The notes beneath the pieces were generated by a model. That model made no database searches and had not been told where the DNA came from. It was given only the letters and a program-made list of their open reading frames with translations. Positions 22,154-34,092 of a stretch of DNA of 64,000 nt are shown in pieces. The position numbers and the translations under genes were made by a program. The DNA is from Trichobilharzia szidati (Eukaryota > Platyhelminthes > Trematoda > Strigeidida > Schistosomatidae): contig OX235272.1 in the NCBI GenBank assembly GCA_944472155.2, positions 90,216,020 through 90,280,019 on the forward strand, written 5' to 3'. Every line of letters starts with the position of its first letter. Positions within the stretch are counted from its first letter, which is position 1.

Positions 22154-23469
22154 TTACCATGGCAAGGAAAGACTAATAACTGCTTCTTTCTGAACACATA
22201 AATCTGGTTTGAAGCGTTTGATAGAAATTGCTTCGGCAAACTTGAGGAGAATGGAGCTCCTTTGTCTATTGATAACTTTAAAGGATTTCTCGATTTCCAC
22301 CTCATGACCCGTGTCGAGGAGATGCCTGGCGATGGCACTGTTTAAAGAATTTGTTCCCTTTAGACGTAAGCTTTTTGGTACATGTTCAGAAAATCGTAGA
22401 TATGCCCTTCTTTCTGTCCTTCCAATGTAACTGCTCCCGCAGATGCATGTAAATTTGTATATGCAGTTGGAGTTCACATGAGAGGGATATCTATCGATTT
22501 TTGATTGCACCAAAGAGCAAGTTGTTTGATAGACGGGAACGAGCTTGGCTGCAGGATAGGCTATAGCTAGTGATGTACTTAGCCTTCTGTTGATCATCGC
22601 TGTAATGTTTTCACCTTTATAATCAAGCTGAAAGTAGATTGGCTTTTTTTCCACTGTGATTTGTTTTACATTTTTCACTTCAGATCTTCCATACTTGTTG
22701 ATGAACCTTTGAGGGTATCCATTTCTCTTCAATGTCTTTTCAAGAAACTCAAATTCTTCCTCTAATTTCTCTATAGAGCATATTCTTCTCGCTCTATAGT
22801 ACAGAGTCTTGACTAGACCGCGTTTAAAGCTATTTGGACAAAAGCTATTGAAATGTAAGTATTGTCCTTTCCATGTAGGCTTTCGATAAATTGACTTTTG
22901 AAGACTACCGTCTTCTAGGCGTTCCATGGCAATGTCGAGGAAATGAAACTTTCCGTCACTTTCATGTTCCATAGTAAACTCAATATTTCTGTGTGCATCA
23001 TTGAATAATCCGAGTAAGTGTGAAGCATGACTTTCATTGTTGCACACTATAAATGTGTCATCAACATATCGACAGTAGGAATTTGTTTCGTCGATTGCAT
23101 GCTTCAACTTTGTTCTTTCAAGGTTGGACATGAATATATCTGCTAAAACAGGGCTAAGTGGACTGCCCATAGCTACACCATCAATTTGGCGGTAAAGAGT
23201 GTTGTCAAATTGGAATTGCACATCCGTGGTACACATAAGGAGTAGGCGTTTGAATTCCGACTCTGGGAGTGGAAGAAGATCAGAGTGCTGACAAATGATC
23301 TCAATAGTTTCGTTGATTGGAATCATTGTGAATAAGGAGGTCACGTCAAATGACACCATGAACTTATTTAAAACGTTCATGTGGTTCACACTTTCCGAGA
23401 AATGAAATGAGTCCTTCATAGTGTGCACGCCTAGCCGTTGACGAATAGGTTCCAACTTCTCTGCAAGCC
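22154..23469 (-). CDS. Penelope-like reverse transcriptase with GIY-YIG endonuclease, partial
   Basis: About 438 residues are open from the gap edge to the stop. In order: FMVSFDVTSLFTMIPINETI (motif A; DVTSLFT is typical of PLE reverse transcriptases), QIDGVAMGSPLSPVLADIFM (motif B), YCRYVDDTFIVC (motif C with the catalytic YVDD), FLDIAMERLEDGS (motif D), then a linker and GIY-YIG nuclease CIYKFTCICGSSYIGRTERR followed by LRFSEH and the C-terminal LCVQKEAVISLSLPW. All catalytic residues visible are intact and there is no stop. The N-terminal part lies in or beyond the gap, and the frame right of the gap is not trustworthy. It may have been active recently. Confidence 0.9.
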
Positions 23470-23968
23470 NNNNNNNNNNNNNNNNNNNNNNNNNNNNNNN
23501 NNNNNNNNNNNNNNNNNNNNNNNNNNNNNNNNNNNNNNNNNNNNNNNNNNNNNNNNNNNNNNNNNNNNNNNNNNNNNNNNNNNNNNNNNNNNNNNNNNNN
23601 NNNNNNNNNNNNNNNNNNNNNNNNNNNNNNNNNNNNNNNNNNNNNNNNNNNNNNNNNNNNNNNNNNNNNNNNNNNNNNNNNNNNNNNNNNNNNNNNNNNN
23701 NNNNNNNNNNNNNNNNNNNNNNNNNNNNNNNNNNNNNNNNNNNNNNNNNNNNNNNNNNNNNNNNNNNNNNNNNNNNNNNNNNNNNNNNNNNNNNNNNNNN
23801 NNNNNNNNNNNNNNNNNNNNNNNNNNNNNNNNNNNNNNNNNNNNNNNNNNNNNNNNNNNNNNNNNNNNNNNNNNNNNNNNNNNNNNNNNNNNNNNNNNNN
23901 NNNNNNNNNNNNNNNNNNNNNNNNNNNNNNNNNNNNNNNNNNNNNNNNNNNNNNNNNNNNNNNNNNNN
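23470..23968. other. Assembly gap (499 N)
   Basis: A run of N interrupts the PLE-F element. The true length is unknown, and any translation across it is meaningless. Confidence 0.99.
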
Positions 23969-24020
23969 AGTGTGGAAAAACTTGATACTGAAGGTATAGC
24001 TATGAGCGTCGTCAGCATTA

Positions 24021-25494
24021 GCTAACCATATTGCGTCGACCACGTGTCGAGTTAACAAATTATGCAGTAAAACTAGCTCAGCAGATATGCAGAATTTAGT
24101 TATAAAGCAAGGGATTCGTGTTCGTTGTAACTAGGCAGCTGGTGTTACGAATGCCGTCCTGCAGGAAATCCCTCTAACCCTTAGTTCTATCTTTTGTCAT
24201 TAAGCGCATGTTGGGTGTAGAATTCTGCTTCTGCAATATCTCTAGTGCCCATAATATTATTTGCACAGTATTCGTTCAGGTCAGTATTGTCTAACTGCAA
24301 GAAGGTGAACTCCCTTAAGAATTGTATTCTAGTAACTTACTAGACTGCTGCACCGTTGAGCAGAGGTCTTTGGGGAGCAACCCAGATATTTGCAAGTTGT
24401 CGACGCAACCTTAATGAGACTAGAAGTTTATAAGGGTACCGGTAAGGAATGATTAACTACATTATCTGGGATGCTGACTGATATTTGGAAGTCTATAATA
24501 ATTCCACTTGGTGTAGGTCACTCGGCATCCAAGTTTATAGGAAAGAGAACAGCTCTTGTAGTAACGACAGGGAACGGGCTTAACTGTGTCTAAAGCCTTA
24601 GTGTTTATATTCATTTTTGAATAAGTTAAGCTCAAGAACAAGACCAAAACCACTGCTAGATACAGGTCGCCAACTAGTATAAGATGGTCTAGTGTTTGTC
24701 CTTCGGAGGGTCCTAGAAGAAACATCAAATGTCATACTTCTTGGTTTGGAAGCTTCACTTAATTTTGTTGATTGGAAGGTGTTATTTTTATGGCCGGTAT
24801 TGAAGACATCTGTGAGAGTTTTATTCAAACCAAAGTATTTTGCTTGTATTTAGGCAGGCACGTATATGCTTAGAGTTACCGTATGTGGTAGGTGCTTCCT
24901 CATTTGTGTTAGGAACGTGCAGTGTTACTATTTTATCCAGTTTCATCATGAAAACGGCTGATATCATTAACTCAGGAGCTGGCTTGCTGTCAGGAAAGGA
25001 GATGGATACATAAACAATGTAGTATTGTTAAGCGTAGACACTGATAAAATGCTGTCTTCTGGTTAAGTGGAACAAAAATCTATGAATTGGCCATATATTA
25101 GGTTTCTATTTAATGTAAAGTGTCCCCTTAGATGTGATTTGCGCCGGATAGAGAGTAAAGTGATAGATTATAGTCAACACTTAGTCTGACCAATAAACCG
25201 ACTGTTGATAAAACTTCACTGCGAATATGAAACGTTTATTTGTCATTTGCTAACTTGCGTCATTTTTGATGCTGGAGGAATATCTTCTGAGAAAGGTTTT
25301 GCACACTCAGTGGTCTACCCTGTCCTACTTTATTGTTGTGAGACATAGTAGTTTAAAAATCGTGAGATAATGTTTTTTATCGTCATTTTCTTCTCTTGTT
25401 CACATTCGACGCATCAAAATTCTAAGTAATATTAACACTACAGGTAGAGTGATAAGCGCAGAAGGTAAGTCAGTCGATAAAGTTCTAAGTCTTC
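24021..25494. other. Unassigned 1.5-kb stretch
   Basis: Minus-strand frames at 24462-24828 are 76-88 aa and unlike known proteins. Words such as ILVGDL are suggestive of a retroelement endonuclease but far too weak to call. No GDI exon could be found here. Confidence 0.35.
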
Positions 25495-27835
25495 ACCATC
25501 TGATTGACTGACTGGCTTCAACGTAGAATTTTGCACCGATGTGCAGCAGTTCAAGTTGCCGCACTCCTCCCTTGTAGCACACAAAACAAGACAAGAGAGT
25601 GAAGAGAGATACAAAAGAGAGGTGATAAACAGAAATATGAGACAAAGGAATAGTAATAACGAAGAACAATATAGTTTCATTAGAAATCATAACTCACAAG
25701 GAGTAGATGCATCTGCTCCATTGACAACGATTTTGGGCCATATCACCAATTGTCTCCAGCCATTGGTTTTTACCATCCCTAGGACCCCAACCAGGAAGTT
25801 TACACCTCCCTACGTGGCTTAAACTAACTGTTGTGGATTTCATTGACTGGTACCATGTTTTGGTTTGACCACCACTGGCTCTTTTCCAACCTCATCCTAT
25901 GTCAACTAACATTGTCCGTTGAGAAAGGCGATCGATGGCTAGGCATACGTAACACAACTTAACCATCTCAATCGATGCGGCTGCTTCACAACCTCGTTTA
26001 TTGATTTCCCCTCCTTACCTAGCACTCGACCGAAGCCTAAACTCGATATTGCTCACCCTATTATACCACCTAACAGTTGAGATAGAACTCAGGCACATAT
26101 GATCAAAGACAGTTAGCTGGCCGTTTCATGTCTTCCACTTTCAATGGCCAGGTCTCATAGCCATGAGGGAGGACAGAGCGGACTGCTGAGCGGTACACAC
26201 TCCCTTTGGTTGACAGCCAGCCGGATATCACGTCTACGCCTGAGACGGCATAAACTGGCATATGCGAAACGAGCCTTTTGTAGCCGTGCTGAGATTTCGT
26301 CAGCAATCAATCCGTTTGTGCATACTGAGGGAGCGGACGTCACGATGTCACCAACAGCAGGCAAAGCTCAGATGAAGTGGAGACTGAATTCCTCCAAGAC
26401 AATGACAGCAAGACTGATCTCAAAAAGAAGGGAAGTTACAACTATCCAACTTCCCAAATAAGTGAAGTGGTCAACGCTCTTTACCACCTCACTCCTTATT
26501 TCTAAGCTATGGATCAATGTAGTCCAGTCCTGTAGCATCATCTTACATTTGGCGGCAGCGAATCGCATGCTAAACATTCTCAGATTGCAGCTCAATGTGT
26601 TCAGAAGGCTGCATTTTGTCAGCGTCCTCACCAAGAAGGACGATGTCATCTCCATATTTTAAGTCAACGAGATTATTCCCTGATAGCAAGTTAATCTCTG
26701 AGTAGCTGAAGTCAATTAGGGTTAATTCCACCAGTACATCTTTGATGAAATTAAATAGAAATGGGGGCAGTGGACATCCCTGACGGACACCACTAGTTGT
26801 CACTATTTCAGATGACAACTCACCGTAAGCTCTTACCCGGCTGCATGAGTTCGAGTAGAGCGCCTTGATCATTGCAATGCATTTTCTCGGCATTCCCTTC
26901 ACAGCCGAACATCGACATAGTACCTCTCGGTCGACGGAATCGAATGACGCCTCTAGGTCAAGAAATATGACGATTGTTGGAGGCCGGTAAGAATGCCTAT
27001 GTTCGAGAATCTGTCGGAGGGTGATGATATGATAATACACCCTCTTCCTGGTCTAAAGCCTGCCTGATCTTCTGGTGTTTGTTCCTCCCGAGAACCGCCT
27101 AGTGTACGTATTATTATTGAGTCTAGAACTTTAGATACCATATTAGTCAAGCTAATCCCCCTATGATTATCACAGGAAGACTTGTCTCCCTTCTTGCATA
27201 ACGGGATAATCAATGACTTACACCAACCCGATGGGACTTCCTCTGATTTCCAGACTATGCCTAATACCTCAGTTAACGCAGACAGTGAACTGTCTCCGCC
27301 GTCCTTAAACAACTCTGGAGTCATTCCATCGGATCAGACTAGTGACAGCTTTTGTAACCTCATTTAGGGACGGAGGCCTTGTTGAATCCAGCAGCAGCAG
27401 CATGAGACCTTGTGTCTATATTCCATTCAGGGAGGTGTTGAATGCTCGGTAAGTAGAGGGTGGCTGTGGGCCAATTGAGTTGCTTCTCAAAGTGTCCTTT
27501 CCGACGTTCCAGTCGTCTATCCTGGGAGGTAACTATGATGCCATTTTTCTCCGAGATTGTTTCACTTATCATTTGCCTTTTACCACTTGTTTCCCTGACA
27601 AGCCTAAATAGTTGTCTGGTGTTACCAATCGCCGATGCCTTTTCCATCTCATTCGCTTTTGTCGCCCACCACCCTTCACGGTTGTTACGAAGATTTGCGT
27701 ATGAGTAGCTTTCGCTCCTCATCATAATCGGAGCACGCCGGAATCAGTCTTCTTGCGTCAATCAGTTCGGATGAGGTGGTAGAAATCCAGTGGCTCTTAC
27801 TAACTTTAGGTTTCATCATCTGAGATATTTAGGAT
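25495..27835 (-). pseudogene. RTE-A retrotransposon, longest but broken copy
   Basis: On the minus strand it begins KPKVSKSHWISTTSSELIDA at about 27810. It then covers WWATKANEMEKASAIGNTRQ, SSCDNHRGISLTNMVSKVLD, IVIFLDLEASFDSVDREVLC (motif A), GVRQGCPLPPFLFNF (motif B), VDLKYGDDIVLLGEDADKM (motif C, mutated to YGDD), RLQKARFAYASL and the C-terminal part. Several frameshifts break it. The 3' tail shows cagtcagtcaatcag repeats near 25497-25512. It extends further 5' than the 43693 copy, so it supplies the missing linker sequence. Confidence 0.85.
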
Positions 27836-28329
27836 GTGTTATGCACACCACGCCACCGCCTTTCTGAAAGGAAATATGTTAGCTAAAGTAGGATTAGTTT
27901 AGGAAAGATTTACGGATGGTCAGATCAAAAATATGATATCAGTCCATAAAGTTGTAGACTGACTTGGAACATTGGCATGCTAAGGATTATTTTGGAACGT
28001 GTGCGCACAGATGTATGCATTCTATATTATTTTCAAAGTTTCGAATATAAAATTTTTGTGTGTCGTAATGTTATTTCTGTTGTCTTTTAAGTCTACTTTT
28101 GCGGTGTGTAGCAGCATAAGCTAATTCACGTTTGTCCCAATTCCCATGTCAGTTTTTCAGTCACTACTACCAGTTCGGGACATAAACAGTTTCTTCCCTT
28201 CTTTTATGTGTGTTTCTAATTTCATTATTGTTTTAATTTCCTTGTGGTTTTTACATTTATATAACTATGCATAATGTAACAGTCGCGTGCAACTACGTAT
28301 ATATATTAACTTTATTTTTAAATGTTTAG
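27836..28329. other. Upstream flank / intron of GDI
   Basis: AT-rich sequence leading to the GDI acceptor at 28329. It is presumed intronic because the first visible exon starts in mid-protein. No exon recognised. Confidence 0.45.
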
Positions 28330-28674
28330 AATTTCGTCGGTCATGCCGTTTGCTTGTATACAGACGATTCGTATAAACAGAAAGCACCGGCCATAGAGGT
28401 TATTACCAAAATGCAGTTGTACAATCACTCAGTCAACCGATTTGGAAAGTCTCCATACCTTTATCCTCTTTATGGTTTGGGAGAACTGCCTCAATCATTC
28501 GCTCGACTGAGCGCAGTGTATGGAGGTACATATATGTTAAACAAACCAGTAGACGAAATTGTGATGGAAAATGGCAAAGTTGTTGGCGTAAAATCTGAAG
28601 GTGAGGTCGCACGTTGTGACAAAGTAATATGTGATCCTAGCTATGCACCAGATCGTGTTCGAAAATGTGGTCAG
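28330..28674 (+). CDS. Rab GDP-dissociation inhibitor (GDI), internal exon
   Basis: This is the first visible exon of a Rab GDI gene. GDI proteins extract GDP-bound, prenylated Rab GTPases from membranes and recycle them through the cytosol. The exon encodes 115 residues beginning NFVGHAV and ending VRKCGQ. It contains the family's signature [19 protein letters not shown] and the following stretch [20 protein letters not shown], which I recognise as nearly identical to animal GDI alpha/beta. By comparison with ~447-residue animal GDIs it starts near residue 183. An AG acceptor (tttag, 28325-28329) and a gtcagt donor (28675) flank it, and the reading frame is open throughout. Upstream exons for the N-terminal FAD-like and Rab-binding regions were not found. 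REP (Rab escort protein) is the alternative, but the match is clearly to GDI. Confidence 0.95.
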
Positions 28675-28779
28675 GTCAGTTTGCAAATTTTTGATTTGTT
28701 CGAGTAATTTACTCCTTCTCGCTACATCTTAGGTGTCTGTTTTTATTCTATAATAAAACAGTAAATGTTACACCACCTA

Positions 28780-29790
28780 AAAGTATATATATATATATTA
28801 TATATGCGCCTTAGTAGTAATAGCATTGTTAACTCAATAGGTAACTACAACTTCTGTACAGACCTTTAAGTGCAGTGGTTACATATATGAAATTATATTC
28901 AATACCTCATTCAAAGGGAGCTCATTTAGTAGGATCTCCCATAATGCTGTTTCTTAAGACTATTTTCCCTTCACATTGTTAATACCTTCCGGATCGAGTA
29001 ATAAGTTATATGAGATTATCTGAACAGAAGACGTAAAGTAATGTGCTAAATAAAAGTGTAGTGTAATACTACTTTCCTGAGTGGATAAACATTCAGTCTA
29101 CCGAAGTACTTTTCCAATAGACCGACTGTGATTGCAGCGTAAACACCAACCAATCGTTCTGTGAGAACTGTCTTTACTACCAAAGAATCAAACGGGATTC
29201 ACATAAATGCTGCATATCTGACACTTCAAATTCCTGTGGAAGCGTGGTGACCAAGCTGTTTAATGTTAGAATGAGGTGTGCACCTAATAGACAGTAAATT
29301 TTATCTGTAAAACGCAGGCGTCTTTCAACGCGAAACCATGTTCACCGCTTAATTTTATCTAATATTTTGTCAATCTGTGTAATGCCTGGAGGATAACTAG
29401 CGTTATTTTTGTACAGCTTCATATTCGTTTCAATCATGTTAATTATAGTCGACTATCAGTGATGAATGAATCAGTATCACTACATCCTTACTGGACTATT
29501 GTGGGATGTCATTTATTATGGATTTTATAACTTTGGAACTGATGGAAGTTATTGAAGACATTTCGCTCAAATCTCTCTCTTATTTTAGAAATGTAATATA
29601 AATTTTCAAATTACTTAGATCTCACTAGCATCCAGCAATACTGAAGACACAATGAATACCTGATACATGATACAAAGCTTAATAAAGCAAAGCCTAGTGT
29701 GAACTGTATTCTCACACGTCATTTTCCAAAACTATATTCTAAATCACTACATCACTATTGGGTACAATCTAATGTGAAGTCTCTTAAACG
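28780..29790. other. GDI intron sequence without recognised elements
   Basis: First kilobase of the intron 28675-31713, including a short (TA)n near 28784-28805. Nothing else supported. Confidence 0.4.
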
Positions 29791-29799
29791 ATCGTCTCT

Positions 29800-30000
29800 A
29801 CATCTATGCGTTTCGAGTTGAACATAGGGCTTCAAGCTCGAGCTTTGGAGTTTCAGAAGCAGTGGTGTTTTTCTAACGGGGTGGGGTTGTTAGCCTCCCG
29901 CCCAACCTTCCCGGTTAATCAAGGTTTAGGAGTGCCTTGGTCATGAATCGAACCTCGGACCACAGGAGACGTGGTTGGTGAGCATTCCATCACTTAATTA
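29800..30000 (-). repeat. SINE-2 in GDI intron
   Basis: Shows gttgaacatagggcttcaag, ggggtggggttgttagcctc and a decayed tRNA-like head (catgaatcgaacctcggacc). It is antisense to GDI. Confidence 0.7.
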
Positions 30001-30879
30001 GTTTGAGAAAAAGTTGAGGATAATGAAACAGAATCGCTGCACTGATTCATGATTTGTATACCGGTCATTTCGAGGCATGTGAAGAGAATTAGGATCCCCA
30101 AGACGTTAAAAATCAATAGTCGAAATGTCGTACATATCCCACTAATTTTCATTAAATTATTGTCTCTTCACTCTCGTGCTTTTTTTACTAAATCCCTTCT
30201 CAAGTGTGTTGTATTTTTGTGTCTCTGAATTTGGCAACCTTAATTATTGTGCATACGCGCAAAATTTCACAATGATTTGTCTGTGTCAATCAGAATTAAT
30301 TAACTCTGCTTTGAAAATAACATGTGACAAGTTAAATAACAATTATGAAGTCCAAAAGTTCATCATGGCGAGGCAATTCTATTCGTTGTAACACATACCT
30401 AAAGATTCTATCTCTAAGTTATCAGTAATTTTGTGATTTGCTTCAATAAGTAATGAAGATTGGTATAATAAGGCTTCTTAATGCACTGTCAATCAAAGTA
30501 AGGTAGTCAAAAAGCGATTTTCATTAAAAGTCTTTGTGTGACCTACTTAGGTCTACTTGTGTTGTGTCTATGAATTTGAAGTTAGTCTAATTAGACAAAT
30601 GTGTAGTTCATGTGACTTCCTCGTGTTTACTTGTCTACATTTACAGTCTTGTTTCACTGCATAAAGCACGCGTTACTTGGAAGTATGCCTTGATTAGTAG
30701 TCTTAAAATTCAGGTGTGTCCCTTTTCACCAGTTTGAAGCCTGTTAGCTAAATATGGATGTATTAGTTTTCGAATACCACGATTGTCAGTGCTACATGAT
30801 GGTGTACAAAGTTAAATATCCAGTCATGTTTTCAAATAAACTTTTCCATGATTTCACATTGAAGGATCTAGCTTGTATT

Positions 30880-31539
30880 GCTATTATTGTTATTATTCCG
30901 CGTGGAGCATAGGGCTTCAACAGCATATCTTCACTTTGTCCTGTTCCCTGCGGTCCTCTTCAGCTGACCTCACAATTGCCCATAGACTTTCGTCTCCCCC
31001 CTACACTATCTCTTCCATGTTACCCTCAAAACTACACCCAACTCGTCGTTTCCCATTCGGGTTCTACTCGAGGTAATGCTTCCTACACGATGTCACCCAA
31101 CGGTCTCCCCGGCGTGTTGAGCAGTAGGTTTTTGGTCGGTTCCCTCCCAGAGTTTCTTGGTGCTAACTCTTTCTGTCCCGCCATTTGATCCTCAACAAGG
31201 AGCCAGCGAAGGTGACAGCTGTTGATAAAAGTCTACGGTAGTCTGTTAGAAATGCTTCTGGCGACGCACACGCCAAGTTTCTGACCCATATAGAAGAGAT
31301 GACTGACTTAACAGTGGTGTGGAAAGTCGGAACTTTGTTCTTCATGCTGACTGCAGTAGGTTTCCGAACTGATTTCAGATTAATGTAGGTCTTCCTTGTT
31401 TTTCTGATTCTGATTTTGACATCTTCATCCGTGTCGTCCACCTGTATTTGTAACGATGCTGTTGCCTAGATACGTGAAGGGAGTGACGTCTTCTAAATTT
31501 ATTCCGTTGATAGTAATTGGTACTTGTTGTTGGTTGGAT
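30880..31539 (-). mobile_element. RTE-B copy in GDI intron
   Basis: The minus strand gives TDEDVKIRIRKTRKTYINLK, then NKVPTFHTTVKSVISS and, after frameshifts, LLRIKWRDRKS and the terminal region, ending at an (ATT)n-rich tail at 30878-30897. It is 5' truncated and antisense to GDI. Possible short duplication ggatcta at 30864-30870 and 31540-31546, which is weak because about 12 extra bases separate it from the tail. Confidence 0.8.
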
Positions 31540-31713
31540 GGATCTATTTACTAACAGAAAAAACTACGGGACTGGTATTATCTGTCAACGCATTGGAAAG
31601 TGGAAAGCTTTATTGCCTTATTTTTCCGGATCAGTATGTCTAAATAATTGTGGTGCGCGTAGTCTTACAATCGTTTAGTTCGGAAACTAATATAACTTTT
31701 TTTTCGTTTCCAG

Positions 31714-31816
31714 GTTGTTCGTGCTATATGCATTTTGAATCACCCCATTCCAAATGTAAAAAATGCTCTTTCATCACAAATAATCATTCCTCAAAATCAA
31801 GTTGGTCGACGTCATG
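31714..31816 (+). CDS. Rab GDI exon (second visible)
   Basis: This 103-nt exon continues the GDI frame from 28674 in phase 0. It encodes [15 protein letters not shown] and then [14 protein letters not shown], matching the GDI segment that in vertebrates contains IIPQNQVNR. The acceptor is ttccag (ending 31713) and the donor gtatgt (31817). It ends one base into a codon, which is completed by the next exon to give Asp. The preceding intron (28675-31713) is about 3 kb and holds a SINE-2 and an RTE-B copy in antisense. Confidence 0.94.
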
Positions 31817-31861
31817 GTATGTTAAAATAGACTGCTCTTTATATACACATCTTAATTGCAG

Positions 31862-32061
31862 ATATATACGTCTCTTGTGTTTCACATCCACATTACGTTT
31901 GTCCGGAGAAATTCTTTATTGTTCTTGTGGCAACGACTGTAGAAACATCAAATCCACATCAAGAACTTCAACCTGGATTACAGTTACTTGGACGTATTGA
32001 GCATATATTTTATTCAGTAGCAGATTTATATGAACCTATCGACGATGGTAAATCAAGCAAT
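31862..32061 (+). CDS. Rab GDI exon (third visible)
   Basis: This 200-nt exon follows a 45-bp intron (31817-31861, gtatgt...ttgcag). It encodes IYVSCVSHPHYV, FFIVLVATTVETSN and FYSVADLYEPIDDG. The motif DLYEPIDDG is diagnostic for the GDI/REP C-terminal domain. The exon ends in phase 0 at Asn before a gtaagt donor (32062). Exon lengths 103+200 restore the frame exactly (101 codons), which supports both junctions. Confidence 0.95.
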
Positions 32062-32084
32062 GTAAGTTTTCAAATGTTGGTTTG

Positions 32085-32430
32085 CATGGATTTGATTGGT
32101 TACAAGATTTCATCATATGCTGACATCAGTTAGGTAACCATTGGAAAACCCGGAAGTACTGGACAGCTGCCTCGTCCTAGTTTGGAACTCTTCAGCAATA
32201 TGCACTCGCCGTCACGGGTCGAACCCAGGACCTCCCGGTTACAAGGAGAGCTAGTAGACCATTAACCCATTTGGATCCGATCCAATAGCCATCCCGTAAA
32301 TTCCAACTTCTGCTCATTCCCGATATAGCGTGACCACTGACCAATGTCATTGCTACTAAGTATTTCCCCTCACGCCCTACCTGCTGTACGCCACTGGTCA
32401 CGAAAATACAGAATCTTGCATTCGCTAAAT
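32085..32430 (-). repeat. SINE-1 in GDI intron
   Basis: Minus-strand unit with tRNA-like A-box and B-box (gggttcgacccgtga region) and a hammerhead-like core CTGAAGA...GGAC, but the second box is GAGG instead of GAAA, so it is inactive. It starts only 24 bp after the donor of the third visible exon. Confidence 0.7.
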
Positions 32431-33292
32431 ACAAGTACTATTGTCAATTGTGCCGTAACCTACTGAACAATACAGGTACCAACTTGCTATGTCTAATTCA
32501 AACGTTATCTCATGACCCCTCCACTCTTATGATTTTACGTAACTAGCTTTAGTTCATTGTCTAATTCTAGTTGTTATAGTATTAGCTCCTTTTGTCATCT
32601 GTAACAGATTTCTACATTAATTATATCTGGACTAATTTACATGTAAAGTTATCAAGTAAGAATTCTCGTTTAGTCTGGATCAGAATGTATAAAGTTCCTT
32701 CCACATGTCACATAATTCTTCATGTTTACTGAAAACTTATGCACCTGTTCTAACATTGTTCCCTCACCCTTGCCCATAAATCTCAAACTATCAGGTCAGA
32801 ATGTGGGACCACAGGTCAATCTAAGTGACACTCCAAATAAGTGGAGTGAGTTGTGCACACCATTTTCGATCTGTATCAGACGGTGAGTGTAAATCAGCAA
32901 TACTGACTCAGAACGAAAGTAGTTATGTACATTGGATACTCAGTATAAACTCATAGCACACATGACCATTCTGCAGTAGAGAGAAAAGAACAAGAATCTC
33001 AACAAAGGTTATCTTTTCGTCGATTTTATCCTCAAAAGCCCCTTGTAATCTATACTCACACCTTTAATCTCCTTCGATATTATGTGGAATTACGTAGAAA
33101 TCGTATCTGTGTAAACTTATGTATAAAAATGCAATTGTACAGTTGCTTTGGAGGATGAAATTGCCAAAAGATATCTTTATTATACTTCTTGTTCTTTTCT
33201 CTCTAACATCCTGTTGTAAGCAAAAGTCATCTCAAGCAAATAAGTACTTCTTTCATTAGGTGACACTGAACAACGTAATGAGAGACAAAGGT

Positions 33293-34092
33293 ATTTGATA
33301 TCACAGTACGGATATAGAGGGCTAGTTTCGCATATGCCAGTTTACGCGGTCTCTGGCGTAGACGGGATATCCGGCTATCGACCAAAGGGCGTGTGTACTG
33401 CTCATCAGTCTACTCTGTCCTCCCTCATGGCTATGAGACCTGGCCATCGAAAGTGGAAGACATGAAAAGGCCAGTTAACTGCCTTTGATCATATGTATCT
33501 GCGTTCTATCTCCCGTCTTAGGTGGTACGATAGGGTGAGCAATAATAAGGTTAAGCTTCGGTGGAGTGCTAGGTAAGGAGGAGAAATCAATAAACGGGGT
33601 TGTGAAGCAGCCGCATCGATTGAGATGGTTAGGATGTGTTACGTATGCCTAGCCATCGATCGCCTTCCTCGACAGGCAATGTTAGTTGACATAGGATCAG
33701 GTTGGAAGAGTCAGTTGTGGTCAAACCAAAACACGGCATCAGTCAATGAAATTCACAACATTTAGTTTAAGCCAGTCACTTAGGGAGGTGCAGACTTCCT
33801 GGTTGGGGTCCTCGGGACGGTAAAACCAATGGCTGGAGACAATTGGTGATATGGCTCAAAATCGTCAATGAAGCAGATGCATCCACTCCTTGTGACTTAT
33901 GATTTCTAATGAAACTATATTGTTCTTCGTTATTACTATTCCTTTGTCTCACACCTCTGTTTACTGTCTCTATTATGCATTTCTTCTACTCTCTTCTCCT
34001 GCTTTGTGTGCTACATGGAGTGTGGCGACTTGAACTGCTGCACATCGGTGTAAAGTTCTATGTCGAAAACAGACAGATAGATTTGATATCAC
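33293..34092 (+). mobile_element. RTE-A 3' fragment with target-site duplication, in GDI intron
   Basis: The body (33305-34080) begins at the RARFAYAS segment (agggctagtttcgcatatgc) and runs to the 3' end ctatgtcgaaaacagacag. Frames are broken: the family's FDHRCLRS segment is recognisable only after frameshifts. It is flanked by a perfect 12-bp duplication atttgatatcac at 33293-33304 and 34081-34092. It is 5' truncated and in the same orientation as GDI. Confidence 0.85.

Larger units (their letters stand above)
21690..24020 (-). mobile_element. PLE-F Penelope-like retrotransposon (contains assembly gap)
   Basis: Penelope-like element on the minus strand with its reverse transcriptase and GIY-YIG nuclease in one frame (coding listed separately) and a ~460-bp 3' UTR (22153-21690). 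Near the 3' end the minus strand has CTGATGA (21765-21759) then nine bases and GAAA (21749-21746), hammerhead-type boxes like those reported from PLEs, but helix II is not convincing. Related blocks sit at 53041-53117 and 53395-53440. The 5' part is lost in the N run or absent. Confidence 0.8.

Noticed and set aside
23431..24058. Long frames on both strands across the N run
   Set aside because: They consist of translated N; only the sequence left of 23470 on the minus strand is supported.
24462..24828. Retroelement endonuclease on the minus strand (ILVGDL-like word)
   Set aside because: A single short similarity with no other endonuclease motif in order.
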